Below, piece by piece: positions 29,824 through 41,010 of a DNA stretch of 64,000 bases (position 1 is its first letter; the number at the start of each line of letters is the position of its first letter). Made by a program: the position numbers and the translations under genes. The notes beneath the pieces are model-generated. The model was not told the origin of the DNA. It saw only the letters and a list, made by a program, of their open reading frames with translations, and made no database searches. The stretch is from Melanopsichium pennsylvanicum. Its lineage: Eukaryota > Basidiomycota > Ustilaginomycetes > Ustilaginales. The stretch lies in the NCBI GenBank assembly GCA_900208305.1, contig OAPG01000009.1:310001-374000 (forward strand), written 5' to 3'.

Positions 29824-32340
29824 ATGACCACCATCGCACGCCGCATAGTGAGCGGCCAAAAAGCGCGCTTTCAAGATCCTTTACTCCACCTCGATCTTGA
29901 CCTCACCTACGTTACCGATCACATCATCATCATGGGCTTTCCCGCCTCCGGGGTCCAAGCACTTTACCGCAACAAACGTTCCGATGTACGTCGCTTCCTC
30001 GACAAGCGTCATAACGATCTCTACCGCGTCTACAATTTTTGTCCGCTCACAGAAAACTCGTATGACGCTGAAGAATTCTACGGCCGTGTCTCGCGCTTCC
30101 CCTTCCCAGATCACCACGTTCCGCCGCTCAGTCTGATTCCACTCTTCGTCGCAGACATCACCGAGTTCCTCGAATCCGATCCGGACGCCACGGCTGTCAT
30201 CCATTGCAAAGCTGGAAAGGGAAGATCAGGCACAATGACCTGCTGCTATTTAGTATCTTTGCCTTACCTCCCCACCGCTCCCACGAGCATCAAAAATTAC
30301 AGCAACATGCAGCGTCCCGAAGATCAGGCTTTCACTCCTGCTGTTACTCCTGCTGCTACTCCTGCTACTCCTGCTCCACCCGCTCCCATCGCATCGGCCG
30401 ACGTTCGAGCCCAAGAGTCCACTCAAAATCCCAAATCGACCTCGTCACACGCCCTACAGCCATTAGATGAGCATGCCCCAGTTCCACCAGCACGCAGCTC
30501 TAGCATGACTCTTCAGCTCCCGCAGTCGGCTGCATGGGCCTCCTCCTCCTCAACAGATACTTATTACGCGAGCCCCCTGTCTTCAACCACCAACACACTC
30601 TGCCGGCGCCCTTCTCTCGCTCCAAGCCAGAGCATCATCCAGAACCACGATCACAACCCCGAATTCGAGATTCAACAAATCTCTCAGCGTCTCCAGACCA
30701 TTTTCGATTTACACACGGAGCGACGAATGAAGCCTAGGACGGGTCGCCAACGTGCAAAGTCTAACGCTGCGGGACTGCGACCTTCCGCGCATTCCACGGG
30801 GGGTTTGCCTTCCGCGGCGACCTCCACTACCTCTTTGCGTGCACTTGGAGCAGGTCCTGCTGGCAGAAGTTGCGACGCTCTCCATATGTCATCTCCGCAT
30901 CATCAAGACATGAGCTATCAGTCTCGATTGGCCGCCCACAGTCGAGCAAGCACCAACACCTCCCAAAACCCTGATTTCAGCTACGAGCCGAGCTCCATGG
31001 TCGGCAATCACTCTTCTCTTTTCGGCGATGACGACGCGTCAATAGCAGTCAATCAGAACACCGAAAACAACAGCAGCACGAAAGTTCCAAAGATGGGTGT
31101 CTCGATCCCTTCGCAACGTCGTTGGGTCGGTTACTGGACCCGCATGCTCTCTGGTCGGGACGCACGTCTCTCCATGATCTCTTCCATCCGCCAACCTCGC
31201 CGGCAGATCCGCATTCTTCGCATCTCTGTCGAACGGCAGTCCTCACCCTCTTCCTCAGGTGGCGACTTGCTCAATCGTATCATCCCTCACAGTGACTCGC
31301 TTAGCGTCCAACTTGGGCGATACCAAGACACGCTGGTCGACCGACTCGAATCCTGGGAACGTCATGCACGCCGTCGAGCCAAAGCCTTTGGTCAGCACGA
31401 CCCATCAGGGCTAGCCGGCGATCTGGACGCGGAAGAACGGCAGCAGAAAAAGTATCTCAAGATGTTGAGAAGGAAAGCGAGCGAATTGCATTGCTGGGAT
31501 GGAAACAAGTTCAACGAGGAGCACGAGGGCAAGATTGGAAATTGGGGCGTTTGTGTCAAAGCCGAGGCGGATCGGGCGAGGGCATTTGATTGGAAGGACG
31601 ACCAGCCTCAGCTCGACTACTTTGCACTGTTTGGGGAGAGCGGATGTAGGGAGAAGATTCAAGATAGCAAAGGAAAGTGCAAGCTAATCAAGTATACATT
31701 CGAGCCGCGAGGGGAGGAGTCCAAGGGTGGATTAGAATCTAGCACATCTAGTGCTGATTCTGGATACTACTCGGGCAGTGGACCGAGTCCGAATGAAGCT
31801 GTCGAGACAATTTGGAGCAATGGTGACAAGAATCAGCTTGCCCCTCCATGTGCAGGAGGTGCTGCTGGCTCCAACGCAAACCATGATGGACCTTTGCGCC
31901 GCATTCGGCGCAAAGCCAGCACCGTGTTCACCCGCCCATCTGCAGATGCTACACATCATCTCAGCTCGGGAGAGATCACGCCTCCCTCCTCGACCGCATA
32001 TCTTGCCCGTCCCGAGCTTGGTGTTAAAGTGGGTCAAATCGTAGACGCCGACCGTGAACTCTGCGTCAAGATCTTAATCGGTCGAACCGGAACCAAACAT
32101 TCCAAACTTCCGGACGTAGCGAGTGCAGGATGGTGCTGGTTCATCCCTTCGTTCGAAGACCCCGATGCAGGCATGGTAGATATGGTCAAGCTTGGGAACA
32201 GAACCAAAATTCGTTTCGACAAGACTGAGATTGATTTCAGGAAAGAACCGATGGGGGTCGTCGCGGTCGAGGTCGAATGGGAGTGGGTGAGTGTCGGTGT
32301 GGAAGAAGACGCCCAAGAGAGTGACAGCGAGCAGTACTGA
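29824..32340 (+). CDS. PTEN-type phosphatidylinositol-3-phosphatase with large insertion
   Basis: The product is 838 residues, about twice human PTEN. PTEN removes the 3-phosphate of PIP3 and opposes PI3K signalling; a smut homologue (ptn1 of U. maydis) has been described. The N terminus has the lipid-binding and phosphatase start (RRIVSGQKARFQ, LDLDLTYVTDHIIIMGFP, DVRRFLDKRH). The catalytic loop H127-C128-KAGKG-R134 carries the two Lys typical of PTEN. After TCCYLV (~residue 145) a ~275-residue disordered insertion rich in Thr/Pro/Ala/Ser, with TPA repeats, interrupts the fold. It resumes at GVSIPSQRRWVGYW (~residue 424), which matches the PTEN stretch bridging to the C2 domain. C2-like strands follow (KCKLIKYTF, TKIRFDKTEIDF), with further low-complexity insertions. 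The whole frame is open, so the insertion is coding rather than an intron. Confidence 0.92.
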   Translation: MTTIARRIVSGQKARFQDPLLHLDLDLTYVTDHIIIMGFPASGVQALYRNKRSDVRRFLDKRHNDLYRVYNFCPLTENSYDAEEFYGRVSRFPFPDHHVPPLSLIPLFVADITEFLESDPDATAVIHCKAGKGRSGTMTCCYLVSLPYLPTAPTSIKNYSNMQRPEDQAFTPAVTPAATPATPAPPAPIASADVRAQESTQNPKSTSSHALQPLDEHAPVPPARSSSMTLQLPQSAAWASSSSTDTYYASPLSSTTNTLCRRPSLAPSQSIIQNHDHNPEFEIQQISQRLQTIFDLHTERRMKPRTGRQRAKSNAAGLRPSAHSTGGLPSAATSTTSLRALGAGPAGRSCDALHMSSPHHQDMSYQSRLAAHSRASTNTSQNPDFSYEPSSMVGNHSSLFGDDDASIAVNQNTENNSSTKVPKMGVSIPSQRRWVGYWTRMLSGRDARLSMISSIRQPRRQIRILRISVERQSSPSSSGGDLLNRIIPHSDSLSVQLGRYQDTLVDRLESWERHARRRAKAFGQHDPSGLAGDLDAEERQQKKYLKMLRRKASELHCWDGNKFNEEHEGKIGNWGVCVKAEADRARAFDWKDDQPQLDYFALFGESGCREKIQDSKGKCKLIKYTFEPRGEESKGGLESSTSSADSGYYSGSGPSPNEAVETIWSNGDKNQLAPPCAGGAAGSNANHDGPLRRIRRKASTVFTRPSADATHHLSSGEITPPSSTAYLARPELGVKVGQIVDADRELCVKILIGRTGTKHSKLPDVASAGWCWFIPSFEDPDAGMVDMVKLGNRTKIRFDKTEIDFRKEPMGVVAVEVEWEWVSVGVEEDAQESDSEQY

Positions 32341-32804
32341 TATAGAAAGGCTTTTTAGAGTAGAAAACTACAGCATTCGTCTCCACATGTTTTCCAAGCT
32401 TGAAGAGTGTGATTTTGATACAAAAGTGAGCGCAAGATGGGTCAATACACGAGCAAAGCATCGTGAAACAGTGAGAACAAACAGATGGTGATGGCATGTC
32501 TCTTCTAAAAAGAATTGAGTATTGTTAGGCCGAGGAAGTCTAGGGTGTGAAAGCGCCAAAAAAAATCGGGTTGTGCGACAGCGGCTGAGTGGAGGATTTG
32601 ACTGCGCATTCCGCTCGAGCCACATTTCGCGAAATGCACTTCCATACCCTCATCAAATAGCTGGCCATCGTCAAGAACATCGTTCTTTGACGCCTTGACT
32701 GTGCAACTCATCAAATCCAACGTCGGAAGCCTATCAGATAGATCGCAAGACATCCCCTCACCTTTCGAAATCATCGCACTCGGCGAAAATATTTCTCGTC
32801 CATC
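32341..32804. other. Intergenic, PTEN to CSN5
   Basis: A 464-bp region serving as PTEN 3' flank and CSN5 promoter. Nothing notable beyond a short A run near 32559. Confidence 0.5.
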
Positions 32805-34040
32805 ATGGCATCGTCTTCAACGACGTTCAGCTCGATGGCGCGTTCCAACTTTGAACTCAACAACGACATCATCACACTCGACGCTACCACATTGGATAGC
32901 ATCTTTTCATACGACTCTGAGGGTCAACGTTCGATTCTACGTTCGCAACCCTGGAAATCTGATGCTCACTTTTTCGTCAAAGTGCGTATCAGTGCGGTGG
33001 CGTTGATCAAGATGGTGATGCATGCTCGTTCGGGAGGCATTTACGAGATCATGGGTCTTATGCAGGGAAAGATAGATGTGATCAATCGAACTTTGTACGT
33101 CATGGACAGTTTTGCTTTGCCCGTAGAAGGTACAGAGACGAGGGTGAATGCGCAGAATGAGGCGTACGAGTACATGGTGCAATATCTCGATTCAAGTCGC
33201 GAAGTGGGAAGATTGGAGAATGTGGTAGGTTGGTACCATTCTCATCCTGGATACGGTTGTTGGTTGAGTGGTATTGATGTGAATACACAAAGGACTAATC
33301 AACAATTTCAGGATCCGTTTGTTGCCATCGTCATCGATCCAAACCGTACCATTTCCAGTGCTAAAGTCGACATTGGCGCTTTCAGAACGTTCCCAGAGGG
33401 ATACACCCCTGCTTCCACCTCAACCAGTGGTGGTGGACGCGTATCAGGGGGTATGGGGGAAGATCAGAGCATCCCACTAGCAAAGATCGAAGATTTTGGC
33501 GTTCACGCTTCACAATATTACGCTCTGGAGGTGGAGCATTTCAAATCGAGTGTGGATACAAAGCTGTTGGATTTGCTCTGGAACAAGTATTGGCAGAATA
33601 CGCTTTCTCAATCGCCGCTCATCACCAATCGGGCGTATACAACGGCTCAGATCCACGATTTGGGAGAAAAGTTGGCTCAAACCAATTCGGCGGTTTTGAA
33701 CAGGAAGAGTAGTTCGACGGTTCCATTCACGCCCACTTCTGCCGTCAACGCTGTTGGTGTTGGTGGCAAGAAGGGTGCTGGTGAAGATGAGGTGAGTTCT
33801 ACAGCGGCTGCTTTGGGGAAGAGCGATAACAAGGTAGCATCAGATGGTAGGGGAGGGGATGAGGATCAGGATGCTGTAGATTTGATCGACGATTTGGTGC
33901 AAAGGAAAAAGACAATGGGTTTAGCTCGGGCTAGCAATGATGCGAGAAAAGTGGCGGTCGAGGCTCAACATGGTCTGTTGGCGATTCAATTGAAATCCGC
34001 TCTATTTGGTGAGTCAAGAAAGGTCGGAAGTGGTTTCTAA
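32805..34040 (+). CDS. CSN5: COP9 signalosome subunit 5 (CSN5 / RRI1), JAMM deneddylase
   Basis: The product is 411 residues. CSN5 is the zinc metalloprotease that cleaves NEDD8/Rub1 from cullins, acting within the COP9 signalosome. The MPN+ domain carries the full JAMM motif: E81 in [10 protein letters not shown], then H145-S-H147-P in [16 protein letters not shown], with D158. The segment before it ([19 protein letters not shown]) and [13 protein letters not shown] are standard for CSN5 and separate it from Rpn11. The C-terminal third has a family helix ([19 protein letters not shown]) and a low-complexity, acidic insert before the final helices. The MPN+ residues are intact, so it should be active. 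It converges on the cyclin gene. Confidence 0.96.
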   Translation: MASSSTTFSSMARSNFELNNDIITLDATTLDSIFSYDSEGQRSILRSQPWKSDAHFFVKVRISAVALIKMVMHARSGGIYEIMGLMQGKIDVINRTLYVMDSFALPVEGTETRVNAQNEAYEYMVQYLDSSREVGRLENVVGWYHSHPGYGCWLSGIDVNTQRTNQQFQDPFVAIVIDPNRTISSAKVDIGAFRTFPEGYTPASTSTSGGGRVSGGMGEDQSIPLAKIEDFGVHASQYYALEVEHFKSSVDTKLLDLLWNKYWQNTLSQSPLITNRAYTTAQIHDLGEKLAQTNSAVLNRKSSSTVPFTPTSAVNAVGVGGKKGAGEDEVSSTAAALGKSDNKVASDGRGGDEDQDAVDLIDDLVQRKKTMGLARASNDARKVAVEAQHGLLAIQLKSALFGESRKVGSGF

Positions 34041-34370
34041 AGGTTAATGTAAAAAAAAAATGTAGCAAGTCATTTTATTTGCGTAGAGTAGGCTATGATT
34101 TCTTGTTGGAATTGATACCGATTGCTTTTTACGTATGAGACTTTTTTTTTTTTTTTTTTTTTTTTTGGGTGTGGGGAAATCTACTTTAAGAGACAACATT
34201 GGGGTTTTGAATAGAAATAAAATTTATCTTTTTTAAAAAAACAAAATATAGAAGAAGAAGAAAAAGAAAGAAAAAGTTACGTGAAACACTGTAAGATGAT
34301 ACCATATGCAAAACAAAACAAAAAAAAAGAGTTATTTTTAAATGATCAAAAAGAAAAAAGAAAAAAATGT
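34041..34370. other. AT-rich convergent 3' region, CSN5 and cyclin B
   Basis: A 330-bp region unusually rich in homopolymers: an uninterrupted T run of about 26 at 34141-34166, then A-rich tracts. It is consistent with 3' ends of both transcripts. No RNA gene seen. Confidence 0.6.
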
Positions 34371-36502
34371 TTAAAAAGTTTCGGTAGCCTCATATGCATT
34401 CGTAACATCACGAAGAACTTGTCGGGTATCTTTCCGAACTCCAAATAGCTTGGCATCATCGAGCAATTGCTCATCATCATCATCCTCAAGCTCCTCCGCC
34501 TCATCCTCCTCTTCATCATCATGAGCGTACGAAACAGTATCATCACCATTCACATCATTGTTATGAGATGATGGTTCAACATCAAACAGTGCTTGAGCCG
34601 CAGCTGGAGTGTTCGCCCTGCTCGACGAAGAAATTGGGCTCTGCTCGGGCCTCTCAATCTTCTTCATGTCGTACAAATCAACACGAAGAACGTTAAGATC
34701 CTGCGCCTCGTCCACACCCACAACGCCCTTGGGAAACGACTTTACTGCCCAATCAACCACGTAGGTGGATGCGCGCATGAACTTTTTATGTGCGTACTTC
34801 TTGTGAAACGACTGATGGCTGATGGGTCGGAGCACATAATCAAGCATGATCTCGGCCGTGCCCAGCAACTCTTGCTCCGAGTATGTAGAGTAGTGGACGA
34901 GAGTGGGAGTCCACTCACCACGCTCTAGCACCTCACGAGCGAGCCAGACAGAAGCGGCAGCGACGAGCGAAGGCGGGTGCTCCATCAGGCGATAGTCGAG
35001 TAGAGAGATCTCCATAAAGTACTTGGCGACGGTTCTTGTTTGGATGTCGTAATTGTCCGCCTTGCTGATACGACGGAGGAAGTTCATAGGGTTGGCGTAA
35101 GACATGCTGAAGTCGAGCACTTTAAGAACATATCGCTCAGCGCGAAGGATCTCAACGTCGGTGTAGCCGCCATCGGCAATGTAGTAGAAGTTCTGAATCG
35201 AAGGGCACATGACTTCCTCGTACTTGGAGGCGATGAACATGGCGGTGACACCCACGAGTTGAAGCTTGGAGAGCGAGATGGTGCGACGAGAGAGGAAACG
35301 GTCGATGATGTTGACGGCCAGGTATAGAGTCTCGGGAAGCAGACGGAACTTGGCGTGAATGTCAACGAGCCAATCGACGAGGATAGCGCGAACATCCCAG
35401 TTGATCTCTTTTTGGAGCGTCATGTAGTCGCCGTTGGGCATGTTGATGATCTCGAGCTCCTTCATGTACTCAAAGATGTCGTTGACGTACTCTGCGACCA
35501 TAAGCGGGTCCTCAGCATCCTCAGCGTCAAGGTCTTCCCAACCTTCGTCCTTGGCAGGCTTGGTGGCCTCCATCTTGACACGCTTGGCCTGCGGTGCCTC
35601 GGTATTAGCATCGATGTCGTTGACCTCGTTGAGCTGCATCTTGGATGATCGCGATGCGGTGGTGATGGGAGCGGCCGAGGTTGTGCCAACAGAGGTAGTG
35701 GAAGCATCACGACGAAGCCCGGTCTGGGAGTTGCCAGAGGCAGTTCGGACCATAGACCCTTTGCGAGCGGCGGCCACAGCGGTAGCAGCGTTAGTGTTGA
35801 AGGCTGATGATCTGGATGTTGCCGCTGGGATGCTTGATGTTGTGGAAGCGCTGGTGCCGGCGACGCGTCTTGAAGCGCGCATGGGACGCTCGGCAGCGGC
35901 TACATCTGCGGCAGTGGTGGTAGTGGATGTGTTTGCGGTAGTGGGTCGAGTACGAACGACGCGACGAGCAGCGCCGACGCCGACGCCGGTGGTGGTGATG
36001 ACGATGGTGGAAGCATTGGTGGCGACAGCGACGGATCGTGACGAGGAAGATACTGATGTGGTGGCGCGGGGTTTGATGGCATCTTTCAATGCCGCTTTGC
36101 CTTTGTCATTGTTGCCTGCCATGGTGGAGCGCGTACGGTTGGCGTTGGTCACATCTCCAAGCGCGGCCCTTTTCCGAGTTCCGAGAATACCAGAGGCGGC
36201 GGAAGCAGCCGAAGCCTTGGTGGCCGCAGTCACGGTGGAGGCGGGCTTGGAAGGACCAGCATCGGCAGCCCCACCATCGAGACCGTAGCGAGCGGTTCTT
36301 GAAGAGACGCCAGTGACACCTGCGTTCTCTTTGGCCTGAGCACTGGTAGCAGAGGCGGTGCTGCGTGTCCGCAATGGGATGCGTCGGGATGCCTGTGGTT
36401 GCGCGATGAAAGTGTGACAAACGCACCGTCAGATTGTGTTGCCAAGTCAGGAGTAAAACTGATAGCATGAAAAAATCGGATACTTACAATATTCTGAGAC
36501 AT
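34371..36502 (-). CDS. B-type cyclin (two exons; 5-codon first exon)
   Basis: The spliced product is 678 residues. B-type cyclins activate Cdk1 for G2/M. Exon 1 is 36488-36502 (ATG plus four codons, MSQNI). Exon 2 is 34371-36392, and the join reads MSQNI-ASRRIPLRTRS. Exon 2 alone has no ATG near its start (only TTG), so the small first exon is needed. A KEN box (~26-28) and a destruction box RAALGDVTN (~80-88) predict APC/C-driven turnover. A long Ala/Ser/Thr-rich region precedes the cyclin box: EYVNDIFEYMKELE, then INWDVRAILVDWLVDIH with the MRAIL-equivalent, KYEEVMCPSIQNF, then the second cyclin fold. The C terminus is acidic. U. maydis has two such cyclins (Clb1, Clb2), and I cannot tell which this matches. 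Confidence 0.93.
36393..36487 (-). other. Intron 1 of the B-type cyclin gene (95 nt)
   Basis: Minus-strand donor GTAAGT (36482-36487) and acceptor CACAG ending at 36393, phase 0. It joins codon 5 (ATT) to GCA. A CTGAC possible branch site lies inside. Splicing restores an ATG start and an Arg-rich N terminus. Confidence 0.88.
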
Positions 36503-36577
36503 GCTGGATATGACTGTAGGATAAGTTTAGAGAATGGATAGGATCGTTGTCGTCGTGTTGAAAGCTGGCTGTCGCGT

Positions 36578-36598
36578 CGAAACGAAACGAAACGAAAC
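36578..36598. promoter_or_regulatory. CGAAA tandem (four units) upstream of cyclin B
   Basis: Four head-to-tail CGAAA units 76-96 nt upstream of the cyclin ATG. On the plus strand this gives repeated ACGAAAC, near the SBF/SCB core (CRCGAAA) but not an exact match. Function is inferred from position and resemblance only. Confidence 0.35.
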
Positions 36599-38830
36599 AC
36601 GAACAATACCAGGCGTCACGAGAATGACGACAGGAAGATGACGCAAGGATAAGTGGGCGGGTTAGTTCGAGGCCATGGATCTATGTGAATGCTTGCGAGT
36701 GGACGCGACGTGAGGCTGAATTCAAGGACAGGCAGAGCGGTAGGTATGCTGAATGAGGTAGCAAGACGGACGCGACCATATGGCGACGAGCAAGGGCGAT
36801 GCAAGGGGAAGAATGCAGATGATAGTGGTAGCTAGAGAGATGAAGCCAATATGAAGCCAGAAACAAGCAGGAATAGTGGAGAGCCAAGAAACGATGTAGA
36901 GACAAGAGTGGAGATGGAGATGGAGTGAGGAGGATGAAAGGAAGAGTCGAGTGAGGACAGTCAAAGGCAAAGGCAAAGTCCTTGCTTTGTCTGAGTATAG
37001 CACACAGCAGCAACCTTGAACCCGCAAGAAAGCGAAATAGAAAAAAAGAACGAGGCAGCAGAGAGGTGCAATGGCCGAGAAGAGCCATCTTGCAGCGTGG
37101 GCAAGCTGAATTCAATACGCCATCGCCCTGAATTGTAGTCTGCAATAGCCTACGTGACGGGCGACTGGCGTTCGTGGTGTATTCAAAATTGAGAATATCA
37201 ATTTCATCAAAATTGAGCCAGACTTGCCAATCAGAGATCCAAAAATAATAATAAAAATAGGACTGAGGATGCGTGCCAGGTTTTCAGCGATTTGAACGCG
37301 ACCTTTTTCTGAGAAAACCAGCCACTGAAGAGCGAGACACGAAAGAAATCTCGCAAATCGCGAGGCTGCGTGTCGCAATCCACAGCCGCGAGCATCGAGA
37401 ATCGGTTTTTCTTAACTACGCTCCTCATCGCGAGCTGCAACCGGACAAATCACCAAAAACGAAAACGCACCAAAAATTGGAAGAATTTCCAGGTATTTCC
37501 TGGGGATTTTTGGACAAATTCCCTCAAACCAGCAGACGGCAAGAAGCTGCTGATATTCAACTTCCACTCGGCGTCAGGCTGGCTTACTTGTTATTTGTTA
37601 GATTCCATCCCTGCAAAACCTCATCCCTTCCGCTCTCGTCGACACCATCGTCCAATCCATCCTCTTGATGGGCAGAGCGATAGCTAGCATGACACTGCAG
37701 AGACGTTAGTAGCATACTACGGATAGTCCGGGTACCAACTTGAGAGCTCTTCTTTGTGCAAATTGCCACTATTCTTGACCGCGCGGACCACTGACGACCG
37801 GACGGGATCGTAATGATCCTGAACGGTCTCTGCTCCCACCTTCCGAAGTTGAAGAGAATGTAGTGTTTTGCAAGGCACTTTGGTCACTGGTGCTAGAACC
37901 GAGAAGCAAGAACTCCGCTGAGCAAGACCATGAAAGCACAAGCCGAGACACTACCGACCCAGACCACCGCTACGAGCCAGACACCGAAACGGAAGCCGAG
38001 CCGAGACCAAACTCGGACGAGACAGTTGACTTACCTAGATTGAAGCTTTATAGCAGGATCAGAGTATCCGTGAGCTTTGAGCTGGTTGGAATGGAGATTG
38101 CTGGGATCGGACGGATACTGTAGTGGAAGGGTCCGTTGGCTGTTTATCAGCGAACGTGCACGATATGACTTTGTGCTGTCAGCGGGTTGGCTGCCGGATG
38201 TGTTGAGGGCGGGCGGATAGGCGAATGTATAGGTGATTTGGTATCTTGTGTTATGCTATGGAGAGCGTGGAGAATATAGCAGGGCCAGACTCTACGGTTT
38301 CTTACTTGGACAAGCGTCTCGAGGTGCGAGTTTCGCTTGCTAGTTAAGTAGCGCTTGAGTCAACGACGATGCTGTACGTGAGTCTTACGTGTCGGAGATG
38401 AGGGAAGGAGAACGAAGCAAATGTTGAGAGTGTGCAGAGGGTAGAGGATAGCGAGCGAAGGTGGTGAGAAGAGTAGTGAGAGGAAGCAAGGCGCCAAGGA
38501 TTGTGCGTGGTGTCTGATGCACACACACACACTCTCTCTCAGCTAGATCTAGGCAAATGCTGTTGTGACGTTGGGAGTTTGGACAAGGGTATGCTTTGTT
38601 GGTCGATTCTACACTTTGGTCTTGCTAAAGGACGAAATCCACGCTGGCTGTGGTTAAAATAAAGTTGACAACCTGCCCTGAACTGAATCGGGTATCATTT
38701 CATTGGGATTTGAGTTGGCTCTTTGGAATCTATGCAGCGCACTCTGGTTCTGCTACTTGGCGAAGCGGCACCAAGGTTGAATCGGTGCTTGTACAACGCT
38801 CAATTTGAGGCTCGAACAGGCGTCTACAAG

Positions 38831-38865
38831 ACGTGAGCGTGAGCGTGAGCGTGAGCGTGGACGTG
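38831..38865. repeat. GTGAGC hexanucleotide tandem repeat
   Basis: Four GTGAGC units followed by a diverged GTGGAC unit, bounded by ACGTG at each end. It is not part of a credible gene. Confidence 0.8.
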
Positions 38866-41010
38866 ATTCGTGTTGTATTTGTGACTTTTCAAATTCAAGA
38901 AAACAATACTTGGTATTCTATTCAGATCGAGTCGCTCTTGCGAAACGGTATTCCAGACACATTCTGATAGCAACACAGCGGAAGAAGCGAGACCGCGGTT
39001 TGAGTCTGCCAGGTGCATCTATCTACGTCACGTTTGTAACTCGGAAGCATCATGTGTGAGGTCTGAAGGGCTCGGCACCCGTGGCTGCCTTTTGTGTGCT
39101 GGTTGACAGATGGCGTTCAACTGAATCAGCAGCACGCAGAGAGCAGACCGCACAGTCTCTTGTGAGCCTTTTCACGCTGCGGTAGGCTCCTCGACGTCCT
39201 TGTAGAGCCATGCAAATGCCGCCACGCTTGGTCTCTCGTTGCACCGTGGTGCTCTGTACTCGAACATGTTGGCAATTCACCGTTTTGTTCTGTCGACCGG
39301 TTTTGGCTCATACCGTTGCCTGCAGACGACGGTGCAGTACGCCTGCACACTCTAGCGGGCATATCAAAAACATCTTCGTCAGTACACGCGAGTCGTTCTT
39401 GTCGTGATTTCAATCTGCATCAGCGTGGGGAAAGGTCAAAGGTGGTGGAAAGGCTGAAGTCAAAAAAAAAAAGAACAAAAAAACAGGCACCAAAATCCGC
39501 AATTTGCCACTTTGCCCGGCAGTTACGGCAAAATAACACGCATCGAAATTTTGCAGCACAGGAAATGAAAAAAAACCTCCACATTCAAAAGTCCACGCGA
39601 CGCGGGCTAATCGTCACGTGCGCTTCTGGCACTTTTCGGAAGGGCTAAAATTCGATCTTGTGACGGACTCGCAAACAGGTTTTCAAGCCGCAGTCAACGC
39701 TGGACGAAAGTCACGCGAGTTGCGCAATGAGGAAGGATACAACAGGTCTCGCCGAGCTCGATTCACGCATGATCTTGAAGGAAAGGAGCACTAAAAGGGA
39801 GCAAAATGAAAGGCAGTGCCAAGGTGCTGTCCGCATCGCCTTTGCCACCAGCTGTCCATCGAGCTGTCCATCGAAGGCCTCAGCAAGCCCAAATTGAAGC
39901 TGCAGATTTCTACCAATTTGGGCCACAGCTTGGCGCATACAGCCATATTCTACCGCAATCCTTACGAACCAAGAGATCAAGTGATGCGAAGTAGGCTACT
40001 TGTACAGTAATAAAATCATACGATCTGAATGAAGACGGTAAATCTGCAGTACCGTATACGAATCGGGCTGGATGATCAGGGTTAGGAGTATAATAGAGTT
40101 ATAAATACACGACAGTACAGTAAAATTTAATTTTAAAAGTACATATGGGACCCTTTGACGCCAACAACTTGGTGCTCGCGTGACCCACAATCGCGTTGAG
40201 TGGATTCGCGATTCAGCAATTTGCCTTTGGCGCGCCTTGCAACACCTGCATCTCGCGAAGCAGTACAGTTGAAAAGAGTCTCATTATCACTCTTGCGAAA
40301 GTGACAACACTCTGGCTTCTATTACCCCTCAGAGAGTGGCTCACTGTAGCCACTTCGTGTACATCTCCGAGACTCGCGGCAAGGTGTCTACAGAAGCAAA
40401 GCCAAAGCTGACGTGTTTGTGCCAATTCTCCGACTTCCGAAGAAAATTACAAAAAAAGCGAGTTGGTGGTGTGCGGTGGTGTGCAGCGTTGCTTCGCGTG
40501 CGATGCTATTCTCCACTTCTTCACCTTCTTGAACTCAGCCACACTCTGTGACTAACCACGGCTAAACGTTGCTTCTGCACTCTTTCCGTACACTCGCCCT
40601 CGTTGCCCGTCACATACTGCCCGGAGGCAGGTCGCACCCACAGTTCAGCAATTATCCCCTTGTAGGAATCTTCTATTCGCCATCACTCGGATCCCAAATT
40701 ACCTGCCCTTTGTGTCATGATCGGTCGGCATCCCTCGGCATCAGATTGAAACAGCATATACGCGCATCGCTTGCACAACAACAACATCGTGATCTCGACA
40801 CAAAGGGATGCCAACTTGGATTCTCGCATCGCATTCAGCTATGGCCTCACGTATCTCATAGATACCACCGTCATCACGATTGACCACCGATACTAAGTCG
40901 AACCGTCAATTGCTTCGCACCTGTTCAATTGACGCGTGAGGTCCAATCGCAGTGTCCTGGTACCCACCCACACTAAACCGACTAGCGGTGTGGCTTCATA
41001 TTCTGCCATC

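Larger units (their letters stand above)
36503..41010. other. Large intergenic region (4.5 kb), cyclin B to FBH1
   Basis: Both flanking genes are transcribed away from this region, so it contains both promoters and probably long leaders. No frame looks coding: none has a recognisable domain, signal peptide or sensible splice partners. Contents: a CGAAA tandem at 36578, AT-rich segments near 37190-37260 and 40010-40150, GTGAGC tandem at 38831, an A-rich run near 39460-39485, a doubled GAGCTGTCCATC near 39852-39875, an ACAGTACAGTA (reverse of the recurring TACTGT motif) at 40112-40122, a single ACAAAGGGA at 40800-40808 and ACGCGT at 40932-40937. Confidence 0.5.

Noticed and set aside
30260..31090. 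Intron within PTEN instead of a coding insertion
   Set aside because: The frame is open for ~275 codons with sensible low-complexity coding sequence; an intron this long would be unusual for the gene set here. RNA data would settle it.
35434..36288. 284-codon plus-strand frame over cyclin B
   Set aside because: Antisense shadow of the Ala/Ser/Thr-rich exon 2; repetitive codons keep several frames open.
40800..40808. ACAAAGGGA, identical to the smut pheromone response element
   Set aside because: A given 9-mer is expected about 0.5 times in 64 kb on both strands, and there is only one copy; active promoters usually have several.
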